50,063 nucleotides of DNA from Bryobacterales bacterium. GTDB taxonomy: Bacteria > Acidobacteriota > Terriglobia > Bryobacterales > Bryobacteraceae. Numbering within the stretch: the stretch's first letter is position 1; the number at the start of each line of letters is the position of its first letter. The stretch spans positions 1 through 50,063 of the forward strand of contig JADZGD010000004.1 of the NCBI GenBank assembly GCA_020854055.1, given 5' to 3'. The notes beneath the pieces were generated by a model. The model saw only the letters and a program-made list of their open reading frames with translations, had not been told where the DNA came from and made no database searches. Below, piece by piece: positions 43,402 through 50,063 of the stretch. A program made the translations under genes and the position numbers.

Positions 43402-46400
43402 CTATATCGCGGCGGTGGAACGCCGCAGCAGATCGATGATCCGCTGGCGATAGGCGCTCCATTTCGCGAAATCGGGCGCCGTGCCGGTGGGAGCCTGATC
43501 GACGAAGGCTACAGCCTCCTTGATCAACCGCCTTGCCTCATCGTGCAATGCGGTCCCCCGTGTGCGGTCCTCGATGATTCGCAACAACTCGTAGTCTTCA
43601 CTGCCGTCGAGCGATGCCTCCCAGCGTTTACTGGTGACCCAGCCCCGGGCCGCCGGGTACACGGTGCCATATTCGGGCAAGTCGTGCGTTGCCGGCGTCC
43701 AATCGTAGCTGAAATTCTGGTAGATCCAGAAGCCACCTCCAGTCATTCCGAGAGAATAAGACAGCCACGGCTTGCGGCGGTAGTATCCGAGAGGATCGAG
43801 GCTGCGCTGTTCACTCTTGGCCTCGTAGTGCCAGAACTGTTTGCCGCTCTGACACAACTGATGCAGTTGCGGCGACGCCTGTACCAGCTTCACCCAAGGG
43901 CACCAGATATCGACCAGGCCGCGCAGCGGAGCCAGAATTTCGGCCGTGGCGGCGCCAGTGGGATTGGCGTAAATCTGCACCCGGGGGTCGGCCGCCTTCA
44001 GCCGCCGCACGTCGGCCACAAACTTATCAAAGGCAGCGTCGTGGCCGTAGAGAGCCGGTTCGTCGACGATGTACATCGCATAGTCGTCGTATCCGAGACC
44101 GAGGGCCTGCATGTGATTCACATACCAGCGCACGGCTTCGACAAAGGCCTTCGTGTTCACTCCGCCGCCGGCTTGCGCGCCGGGGCCGGTGAGATGTATC
44201 GCGCCGCTGATCAGCAGTAATGCCTTGCCGCGCAGGCGGCGGGCCACGGCATCCTGAGCGGCGGTTTCGGGAGTTCCCAGCGTACCGTCGGCGGCCACCG
44301 GCACCGAGACCCCGGGAATGTCGAACACATTGGTGCCGTGTTCGAGAGCGTCCTCGATGGCCGCCTCGCGCAGTTCGGGATCCATGAAACTGGTGGGGGA
44401 TAGCCAATTGCAGTGCTTGTAACGAAAAGTGCCGGAGAGACGGACGGGACTTACATCCAGCGTCACCGGGAGTTCGACGGCCGCGCTTTGCTGCAGCAGA
44501 CCGCGGAAGGACAAAGTGGAACGGTATTGCCCGGCTTCGAGTGAATGGCTGCGAAAACGCAGCCAGAGCTTGACCGTTTCACCGGGCTCGATTCGCAGTG
44601 TCTGATCGTCCCCCAGTAGCGGCAGAGGATCTTCCATGGTCTGTCCCATGTCGGTACGGATCAGCGGCACGCCGCGGAATTCCACTACCTTGGCTGAGCT
44701 GACACCCTTTCCGCCGCGGGATTGAAAAGCTTGGGCGGTGGCGCGAACCGTGACCGGATCGGGTTCGAGGTTGGTAATTGCAACCGCCGCCGATTCGAAT
44801 TCACCGCCGAGCATGGAGATGCGGACCTGGTTGGAAGCAGCGGTAGCGCCCTCAAAAAGTCGCGTGGCATCCAGATCCACCCATGGGTTGTCGAGTACCG
44901 TCACGGCCAGCGGACCCGAAGTGTTGTGCCGTTTCAGGTAGCCAAGCAGAGCCGAACCCTGACGCCAGGAGCGGTGTGCGGCATCGAAACGCGATGCCGC
45001 ACGCAAATTCGCGGCCAGCGCGAGTGATGTCTTGGCATTGCCGTCCAGATACGCAATCAGGGGAGCATACCGCGGCAGGGCCGGACGCAGGCTATCTACA
45101 TCGCGCAGATGATTGGCCAGCAGTTCACGATCGTGGGTGAAATCTGCGTCCAGACGATATTGAAAGCGCCGGACACTGCCGGCATCGCCAAGCCAACCGG
45201 TTGTGACCTGATATGTACCGGGCCCCTCCGGGGAGAAACTGACGGTGGAGGTGGGAACTCGCAGCAAATTCACGTGGATCGTGCCGTCGGGATTTTCCAC
45301 TCGCAAGGAGCCCAGAGCGCCTGCCGGCGCTGAGGCCAGCGTAATGGAATTCGATCCGCCGGAGGCTTGCCGGGTTTCCACCGTTCCACTGCCGGGGGCG
45401 GAAGTCGCCGGTGATGCGGGGGCGCGACGGACGGATGGCGCTCTGGCGGAGACCATCCTGGTGGAAACCATCTTGGTGGAGGCCATCCGGGGTCCTGGCG
45501 ACAGCACCTGGCGGACGCCGCCGTTCAACCGGAAGCAACTGAGGGCGCCGCTTGCGGAAACCACAATCAGGCGGGGCTCGTCCTGCCCTGGCAGCCTTAA
45601 CAAAAATGGAGAATTGGAGCCGCCGCCGGGCAGAGCGATGGATTGCAGGAGTTGCCCGCCGGCGTCCAATGCGTAAAGCGAGTTGCCGTCATTATCGGAA
45701 CCGCGCACGATCTGAAAGATACGGATCTCGCCCGTACCCAGCCGGGCGATGGCGGGAGCCCAGAATGGCCCCGCGCCACCCAGGTGGCATTGCCACTTCG
45801 GCTGGCCCTTGGAGTCCACGGCGAATATGCGGTTGCTTTTATCGCTGTAAAGGATCTCATCGCGGCCGTCCCCGTCCAGATCGACGGGCGTAATCCACGA
45901 AGAGGCTTGCATAATGGCGGGGGCGTACCACAACAGTTTCCCCGTGGCAGCGTCGAGCGCGAACAGGCCGCGCAGGTTATCGAGTCCCGAAGTTACATAT
46001 GCTTCGTAGCGGCCATCGTGATCGGCGTCGGCAATCAACGGCAGCTTGCCGCCGAAATCGGCGGACAGTTGCTTACCCCAGATCAGTTCGCCGTTGGAGC
46101 GGGCGCAGTAGACACCTCCGCTTTTTGACGCGAAGACGAAGCCAGGCGCGCCTCCATCATTCAAATCGACCGCTGCCGGCATGCTTAGCATCTCGCCCGG
46201 CTCGGAAATTTCCAGCCGCGGACGCCCGTGCCGGTCAACCGCATAAAGATGGCCTTTGGAGTCGGCGGCGAAAACCTCAGCAGCGCCGTCTCGATCGAGG
46301 TCGATCAGTACCGCCGGCCGCTGGTCAACGATTTTGTATGTGCGCTGGTATTTCCAGACACGCTCGCCGGTGAGATGGAAGCAGTAGATCGAACCCGTGC

Positions 46401-46719
46401 TATCCACCGCGAACACGAGCGGTTGGCCGCCGCCCGAGGCGGGGGCAACCGTGACCGACACCGGGGAATTGTCAAGACGGAACCGGCTGCGCTCTTCACC
46501 GCGCGGACTAACCACCACCACTTCGCCAGATGCAAGCGGCACCAGCAGGCCATCGGCCACGGCGCCATCACCGAACGGAACCGGTTGGATCGCCGGACGC
46601 GCGCCCAGTTCCACCCGCCACTCGGGTGAAAGCACCTGGGCCGCGTGCCCACTTGCCACAGACAGCAGCAGCGCTGCGAGGATGGGCTCCAGGCGGGTTC
46701 GGATGTGTCTTCGCAGCAC
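43402..46719 (-). CDS. secreted FG-GAP/PQQ-like propeller protein with DUF4091 domain (copy 2)
   Basis: The 1105-aa paralogue of the downstream gene has the same plan: signal peptide (residues 1-27), propeller (about 30-440), Asp-rich loops DLDRDGAAE, DADHDGRYE and DLDGDGRDE, a beta-rich middle and a DUF4091 end with SLGMTGGGFWIYQNFSYDW. The second calcium loop seen in copy 1 is degenerate here (DLNDGGAP). An in-frame 15-base tandem repeat adds the basic MVSTRMVSAR linker. The start is GTG 46719 with AGGAG 7 bases upstream; the frame also opens further upstream without a good site. Confidence 0.8.
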   Translation of the reverse strand: MLRRHIRTRLEPILAALLLSVASGHAAQVLSPEWRVELGARPAIQPVPFGDGAVADGLLVPLASGEVVVVSPRGEERSRFRLDNSPVSVTVAPASGGGQPLVFAVDSTGSIYCFHLTGERVWKYQRTYKIVDQRPAVLIDLDRDGAAEVFAADSKGHLYAVDRHGRPRLEISEPGEMLSMPAAVDLNDGGAPGFVFASKSGGVYCARSNGELIWGKQLSADFGGKLPLIADADHDGRYEAYVTSGLDNLRGLFALDAATGKLLWYAPAIMQASSWITPVDLDGDGRDEILYSDKSNRIFAVDSKGQPKWQCHLGGAGPFWAPAIARLGTGEIRIFQIVRGSDNDGNSLYALDAGGQLLQSIALPGGGSNSPFLLRLPGQDEPRLIVVSASGALSCFRLNGGVRQVLSPGPRMASTKMVSTRMVSARAPSVRRAPASPATSAPGSGTVETRQASGGSNSITLASAPAGALGSLRVENPDGTIHVNLLRVPTSTVSFSPEGPGTYQVTTGWLGDAGSVRRFQYRLDADFTHDRELLANHLRDVDSLRPALPRYAPLIAYLDGNAKTSLALAANLRAASRFDAAHRSWRQGSALLGYLKRHNTSGPLAVTVLDNPWVDLDATRLFEGATAASNQVRISMLGGEFESAAVAITNLEPDPVTVRATAQAFQSRGGKGVSSAKVVEFRGVPLIRTDMGQTMEDPLPLLGDDQTLRIEPGETVKLWLRFRSHSLEAGQYRSTLSFRGLLQQSAAVELPVTLDVSPVRLSGTFRYKHCNWLSPTSFMDPELREAAIEDALEHGTNVFDIPGVSVPVAADGTLGTPETAAQDAVARRLRGKALLLISGAIHLTGPGAQAGGGVNTKAFVEAVRWYVNHMQALGLGYDDYAMYIVDEPALYGHDAAFDKFVADVRRLKAADPRVQIYANPTGAATAEILAPLRGLVDIWCPWVKLVQASPQLHQLCQSGKQFWHYEAKSEQRSLDPLGYYRRKPWLSYSLGMTGGGFWIYQNFSYDWTPATHDLPEYGTVYPAARGWVTSKRWEASLDGSEDYELLRIIEDRTRGTALHDEARRLIKEAVAFVDQAPTGTAPDFAKWSAYRQRIIDLLRRSTAAI
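45451..45490. repeat. 15-bp coding tandem repeat in the propeller gene
   Basis: Two full copies of a 15-base unit (45451-45465 and 45466-45480) and a partial third follow each other, with unit beginnings GACCATCC, AACCATCT and GGCCATCC. The unit encodes a five-residue KMVST/RMVSA repeat in the linker between propeller and middle domain. The neighbouring paralogue lacks it. Confidence 0.6.
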
Positions 46720-46746
46720 GAGCGTTCTCCTAGGTCCGGGATGGTG

Positions 46747-46766
46747 GCGTGGCCGGAAAGCCACGC
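46747..46766. repeat. 7-bp inverted repeat upstream of the propeller gene
   Basis: GCGTGGC and GCCACGC pair around a 6-base loop, starting 28 bases before the minus-strand GTG 46719. It may be a regulatory or REP-like hairpin; nothing more can be said. Confidence 0.35.
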
Positions 46767-46838
46767 TACAAAACTACCACAGCCGGCCAGCGCAGGACAT
46801 TGGCGCCAGATTTGAGAACAGTAAGTATGCAAGGCAGA

Positions 46839-47109
46839 ATGAAAATCGACATGACGATCATGCCTGCACTCTTCATCGGCCACGGAAGTTCGATGAACAC
46901 CCTGGAGGACAACGGCTATACGCGGGGTATGGCACAAGCTCGGGCACGCGCTGCGGCGACTGCGCGCATACCGGTGATTGCCGGCGCATTGGTTCATCGG
47001 CGCAACCGCGGTGACCGCCATGGCACGCCCGCGTACGATTCACGACTCTTATGGCTTTCCCGATGAACCGTTGCTTTTGACTACCCCGCACCAGGCCTTC
47101 CGGAACTGG
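46839..47109 (+). pseudogene. frameshifted LigB-type extradiol dioxygenase remnant (DODA/YgiD-like)
   Basis: Three frames together read as the N-terminal part of a DODA/YgiD-type aromatic ring-opening dioxygenase. MPALFIGHGSSMNTLEDNGYTR (frame of 46839) continues as AHWFIGATAVTAMARPRTIHD and SYGFPDE (frame of 46978) and then as AFDYPAPGLPELA in a third frame. At least two frameshifts and loss of the C-terminal half make it non-functional. It ends where a stray copB fragment begins, within a 570-base stretch holding no intact gene. Confidence 0.7.
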
Positions 47110-47199
47110 CCGGCGCCGGTCGTGACCTGCATGGGTATGGAGAGCAGGGCGAACCGCGTGCGACTCCGGATGATGATGTTCATCTTTGGCGTGATCCCT
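47110..47199 (-). pseudogene. stray 5' fragment of a second copB-like gene
   Basis: On the minus strand this reads DHAKDEHHHPESHAVRPALH followed by THAGHDRRR, matching the His-rich N-terminus of the intact CopB next door (DHAKHEHHHHSESHEVHAA, then SHTHAGHDRH). DNA similarity over about 90 bases is also clear by eye. The codon in the ATG position is AGG (47197-47199), so the start is lost, and the homology stops after about 30 codons. It lies 3' of the intact copB, as if left by a duplication or recombination. Confidence 0.7.
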
Positions 47200-47333
47200 T
47201 TGGCGCTCCTGGAAAAGTTTGGGCGTCTTAGGGCGACATCGGGGTTCGTGATACGGTAAGTGCTACTAATACATCCATTCACGCTTCCAACTGGCACGAT
47301 CACTTCTGCCCGCTCAACGCTTTGCGGTTTGGA

Positions 47334-49394
47334 TCATTCCCGGCTGGATGATGGTTTTTCCAGTCGTCGAAGCAACTGCGCGTTTGTGGCGACAATGATC
47401 GTCGAGAGGCTCATCGCAACCGCGCCTACGCTCATCGGGAGGGTCAGCCCCCAATGGACGAACAAGCCTCCGGCAACCGGGATGGCCACCAGATTGTAGG
47501 CGGTCGCCCAGACGAGGTTCTGGATCATCTTCTGATAGGTGGCGCGGGAGAGCGCGATCGCTCCCACGACGTCGCGGGGATCGCTGCGAACGAGAACGAT
47601 TCCCGCGGACTCTATTGCCACATCCGTTCCGGCCCCGATCGCGATACCGACATCTGCCGTTGCAAGGGCCGGAGCGTCGTTAACGCCGTCGCCAACCATT
47701 GCGACCCGTTTGCCCCCTTGCTGAAACTTCCTGACGGCCGCCGCCTTGTCAGCGGGCAGGACTTCAGCGGCAATCTCATCGATGCCGATACGCCGGGCGA
47801 CCGAAGCCGCAACCGGCCTTGCATCTCCAGTGATCATCGCGACGCGTATACCAAGGCGGTGAAGGTCGCTCACGGTTTCCTTCGATTCCGGGCGGATTTG
47901 ATCTTCGAGGGAGAGGGCGCCGAGCAAATGCCCGTCCGCCAGGGTGTAGAGGACGGTCTTGCCGTCCGAAGCCCACGTTTGGGTTAGCGTTTCAATCTCG
48001 GGCGTCAACTTGACCGCTGCCTCCGCCAGCAGTCGCGGTCCCCCGATGAGAACGGGCTTGCCGTCGATCAGTGCTTTTGCTCCACGGCCCGGAAAAGCCT
48101 CGAAGTTGGTCGCTGTCAGGGCTGGCGCCCCACGCCGCTTCGCTTCCTTCACAATCGCTTTTGCGATCGGGTGTTCCGAGCTGGCTTCGGCGGCTGCGGC
48201 ATGCGCCAGCAGTTCCTGCTCCGAAATGCCCGCAACCGCCGCCGCGTCCGACACGGCATGGGCCCCGAGCGTCAGTGTGCCGGTCTTGTCGAATATGACG
48301 ATGTCGAGGTTGCGGGCGCGTTCGAGAGCGAGCCTGTCCTTGACGAGCAGACCGCGCCGGGCTCCTACTGACGTCGAGATCGCGATGACGAGGGGAATGG
48401 CAAGCCCGAGTGCGTGCGGGCAGGCGATGATCAGGACGGTAGCCGCGCGAATAAGCGCGGCTTCGCTGTCACCCGCCAGCCACCAATATGCGAAGGTAAC
48501 GGCGCCGGCAGCAATCGCCACATAGAAAAGGAGGGCGGCGGCACGGTCCGCAAGGGCCTGCGAACGGGAGCCTGACGCCTGTGCGGCAGCGACAAGACGC
48601 ATGATGCCGGAAAGAGCAGTTTCGTTCCCAACCGCAGTTGAGCGGACGCGGAGGCTCCCGCCGCTGATGATCGTGCCTGCGATGACGGCATCTCCGGGGT
48701 GCTTTGTGACGGTCTTCGACTCGCCGGTTATCATCGACTCATCGGCATCTGCGCTGCCCTCATCAACGGTTCCATCGACGGGAACGCGCCCACCGGGCCG
48801 AACGAGGATGATGTCCCCCGCATGCAGCGCGGAGAGAGGAACGGCTTCCGTACCGGCGCTTGTCACGCGCTCGGCGGTGTCCGGGAGCAGGGCGGCAAGG
48901 GCATCGAGCGCGCCGCTGGCCTGGGCAATGGCGCGCATTTCGAGCCAGTGCCCGAGGACCATGATCGTAATGAGCGAAGCGAGTTCCCACCAGACTTCCA
49001 CTTTGAAGAAACCCAAGGTGGCGGCCAGCGACGTGCAAAAGGCAACGATGATCGCGAGGCTGATCAGCGTCATCATCCCTGGCTTGCGGTCAGCCAGTTC
49101 CCCTGCGGCTCCTCGGAGGAAGACAAGGCCGCCATAAAAGAAGATGACCGAGCCGAGTACCGGAGGGATCAAACTCGAGCCGGGGAAGGACGGCGCATGG
49201 TAACCAAGCCAGTACTGGACCTCTCGCGACCAGATAACGACGGGAATACTGAGCGCGAAGGTCAGCCAGAACTTGTCCCGAAACATCGCCACGGAATGCC
49301 CGGCGTGCCGGTCATGACCCGCATGGGTATGGGAAGCAGCATGAACCTCGTGTGACTCCGAATGATGGTGATGTTCGTGCTTTGCATGATCCAT
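47334..49394 (-). CDS. copB: copper-translocating P1B-type ATPase CopB
   Basis: The 686-aa inner-membrane pump exports copper. A His-rich N-terminus (residues 3-33, HEHHHHSESHEVH) replaces the CxxC heavy-metal domain. Then come TGES (223-226), the membrane CPH motif (325-327) that defines the CopB subgroup, the phosphorylation motif DKTGT (369-373), SEHP in the nucleotide-binding domain and GDGVNDAPAL in the hinge. Eight membrane segments are expected. Its neighbours are decayed genes and no copper regulator or CopZ is adjacent, which suggests acquisition by transfer. The ATG lacks a strong ribosome-binding site. Confidence 0.95.
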   Translation of the reverse strand: MDHAKHEHHHHSESHEVHAASHTHAGHDRHAGHSVAMFRDKFWLTFALSIPVVIWSREVQYWLGYHAPSFPGSSLIPPVLGSVIFFYGGLVFLRGAAGELADRKPGMMTLISLAIIVAFCTSLAATLGFFKVEVWWELASLITIMVLGHWLEMRAIAQASGALDALAALLPDTAERVTSAGTEAVPLSALHAGDIILVRPGGRVPVDGTVDEGSADADESMITGESKTVTKHPGDAVIAGTIISGGSLRVRSTAVGNETALSGIMRLVAAAQASGSRSQALADRAAALLFYVAIAAGAVTFAYWWLAGDSEAALIRAATVLIIACPHALGLAIPLVIAISTSVGARRGLLVKDRLALERARNLDIVIFDKTGTLTLGAHAVSDAAAVAGISEQELLAHAAAAEASSEHPIAKAIVKEAKRRGAPALTATNFEAFPGRGAKALIDGKPVLIGGPRLLAEAAVKLTPEIETLTQTWASDGKTVLYTLADGHLLGALSLEDQIRPESKETVSDLHRLGIRVAMITGDARPVAASVARRIGIDEIAAEVLPADKAAAVRKFQQGGKRVAMVGDGVNDAPALATADVGIAIGAGTDVAIESAGIVLVRSDPRDVVGAIALSRATYQKMIQNLVWATAYNLVAIPVAGGLFVHWGLTLPMSVGAVAMSLSTIIVATNAQLLRRLEKPSSSRE

Positions 49395-49405
49395 TTCGCG
49401 ATCCA

Positions 49406-49426
49406 GAAAGATCTTACCAATCTTTC
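49406..49426. promoter_or_regulatory. inverted repeat just upstream of copB
   Basis: GAAAGAT and ATCTTTC are perfect 7-bp arms with a 7-base spacer, 12 bases upstream of the copB ATG on the minus strand. It could be an operator or an mRNA leader hairpin; it does not look like the TACAnnTGTA copper box. Confidence 0.35.
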
Positions 49427-49512
49427 GGTGAGGTCACCGCACCCGGCCCAGGCTCAGGCATGGTGGTCCCCAGAATTCAGACCACGCAATAAGCTAGAAC
49501 TTCGGCGGAGTC

Positions 49513-49727
49513 GTGGACGCGGGAGAGGCGTTGACGACGACGCGAATACGGTACAGTCCGAAGTTCAAGGCGCGGGCAGCGATCGAGGCGATTCGCGATG
49601 AGAAGACGCTGAGCAGTTGGGATCGCCGTTCAAGGTGCACCCAATGCAGATCGCTAAGTGGCGGAAGGCGGCGCTGGAGCAACTGGCGGAACTGCTCGTG
49701 GATGGGCGGTCGCGAAAAGGGCGTATC
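49513..49727 (+). pseudogene. frameshifted IS3-family transposase orfA remnant
   Basis: TTRIRYSPKFKARAAIEAIRDEKTLS reads from GTG 49513, and after a one-base shift near 49620 the next frame continues FKVHPMQIAKWRKAALEQL and AELLVDGRSRKG. Together they match the helix-turn-helix protein (orfA) of IS3-type insertion sequences. There is no orfB and no obvious terminal repeats, so this is a dead fragment. It marks the edge of the copB patch. Confidence 0.72.
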
Positions 49728-49777
49728 CGGCGTGAAATAGTGAGAGGATTCCGGCGCGCAGCCTACTACCCCCAGGT

Positions 49778-50063
49778 ATGCGCATGATGGGAAAGGCGGC
49801 GCCGGCTTTGCTCCTGCTGCTCGGTGTGCACGCCTGGGCGGCGGCTCGCGCCGAGTATCTTGGCGGGACGCTGGCCAGTATGGAGGAAGGCACCGGCGGA
49901 GGCATCGATACGACCGATGACGCCTGCTTTATTTTTAGTAACCGCCATGCCGCCATCCGGATACCCTGGAACCGCATCAACCTGATCGAATACGGCCAGC
50001 GGGTGAACCGGCGCTATGCCATGGCCGTGCTGATCTCACCGATCCTGCTTCTGGCGAAAAAGA
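49778..50063 (+). CDS. exported hypothetical protein, cut by the window end
   Basis: An open frame from ATG 49778 (other ATGs at 49784 and 49787) runs off the end without a stop, 95 codons visible. It begins with a signal peptide (MRMMGKAAPALLLLLGVHAW, then AAARAEYLGG) and continues with a beta-rich region (DACFIFSNRHAAIRIPWNRINLIEYGQ) and a hydrophobic stretch near the cut (AMAVLISPILLLAKK). Such exported proteins with a later hydrophobic segment are common in this type of genome; function unknown. Confidence 0.6.
   Translation, partial: MRMMGKAAPALLLLLGVHAWAAARAEYLGGTLASMEEGTGGGIDTTDDACFIFSNRHAAIRIPWNRINLIEYGQRVNRRYAMAVLISPILLLAKK

Noticed and set aside
43247..43462. Upstream extension of propeller-DUF4091 copy 1
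   Set aside because: The neighbouring paralogue starts at the aligned GTG; the extension runs through a likely promoter and into the other gene's 3' end.
47113..47259. Open frame on the plus strand following the dioxygenase remnant
   Set aside because: Its later part is the antisense of the copB fragment, so the protein reading is accidental.

Overview
The window is a GC-rich bacterial chromosome segment with tightly packed genes. It most likely comes from an acidobacterium of the Solibacter/Bryobacter type. The best evidence is two very large TonB-receptor-like outer-membrane proteins with N-terminal carboxypeptidase-regulatory domains (26.4-29.5 and 33.4-36.7 kb), several secreted glycosidase-like proteins, and a YpdA-type reductase. 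This assignment is an inference from gene content; no rRNA or tRNA was recognised in the window.

Layout. 0-6 kb: alaS, a YpdA-like FAD reductase, a secreted M23 peptidase and an exported sugar-isomerase-like TIM barrel. 6.2-10.3 kb: a four-gene redox module (tetraheme cytochrome c, periplasmic four-cluster ferredoxin, NrfD-type membrane subunit, large membrane protein) with no catalytic molybdoenzyme. 10.3-14.6 kb: a small membrane-anchored protein, guanine deaminase next to a DUF6986-type aldolase-like protein, an outer-membrane protein and a Pit phosphate transporter. 14.6-16.1 kb: a ROK sugar kinase divergent from a zinc-ribbon/PspC protein. 16.3-22.2 kb: a complete SUF iron-sulfur operon, sufB-C-D-S-U-T, ending in an Rrf2/IscR-like regulator. 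A sigma70-like promoter with an IscR-like half site over its -35 box precedes sufB. 22.1-25.3 kb (minus strand): a secreted six-hairpin glycosidase followed by a diadenylate cyclase fused to a YbbR (CdaR-like) domain.

25.4-33.4 kb: patatin phospholipase, the first TonB-receptor-like protein, small conserved proteins, a 2H RNA ligase-type phosphoesterase, a XerD-like recombinase and a tRNA nucleotidyltransferase/poly(A) polymerase. 33.4-46.7 kb looks like a glycan-use locus. The second TonB-receptor-like protein converges on a minus-strand block made of two tandem propeller-DUF4091 paralogues, a large GH20/GH67-like glycosidase and a small conserved protein. 46.8-49.7 kb is a decayed, probably transferred patch: a frameshifted DODA/LigB-type dioxygenase, a stray copB 5' fragment whose start codon is lost, an intact CopB copper ATPase and a frameshifted IS3-type transposase orfA. 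The window ends inside a gene for a small exported protein.

The most interesting items are the cyclase-YbbR fusion, the catalytic-subunit-free cytochrome/FeS/NrfD module, the tandem propeller-DUF4091 pair in the putative glycan locus, the SUF promoter architecture and the copB duplication scar.
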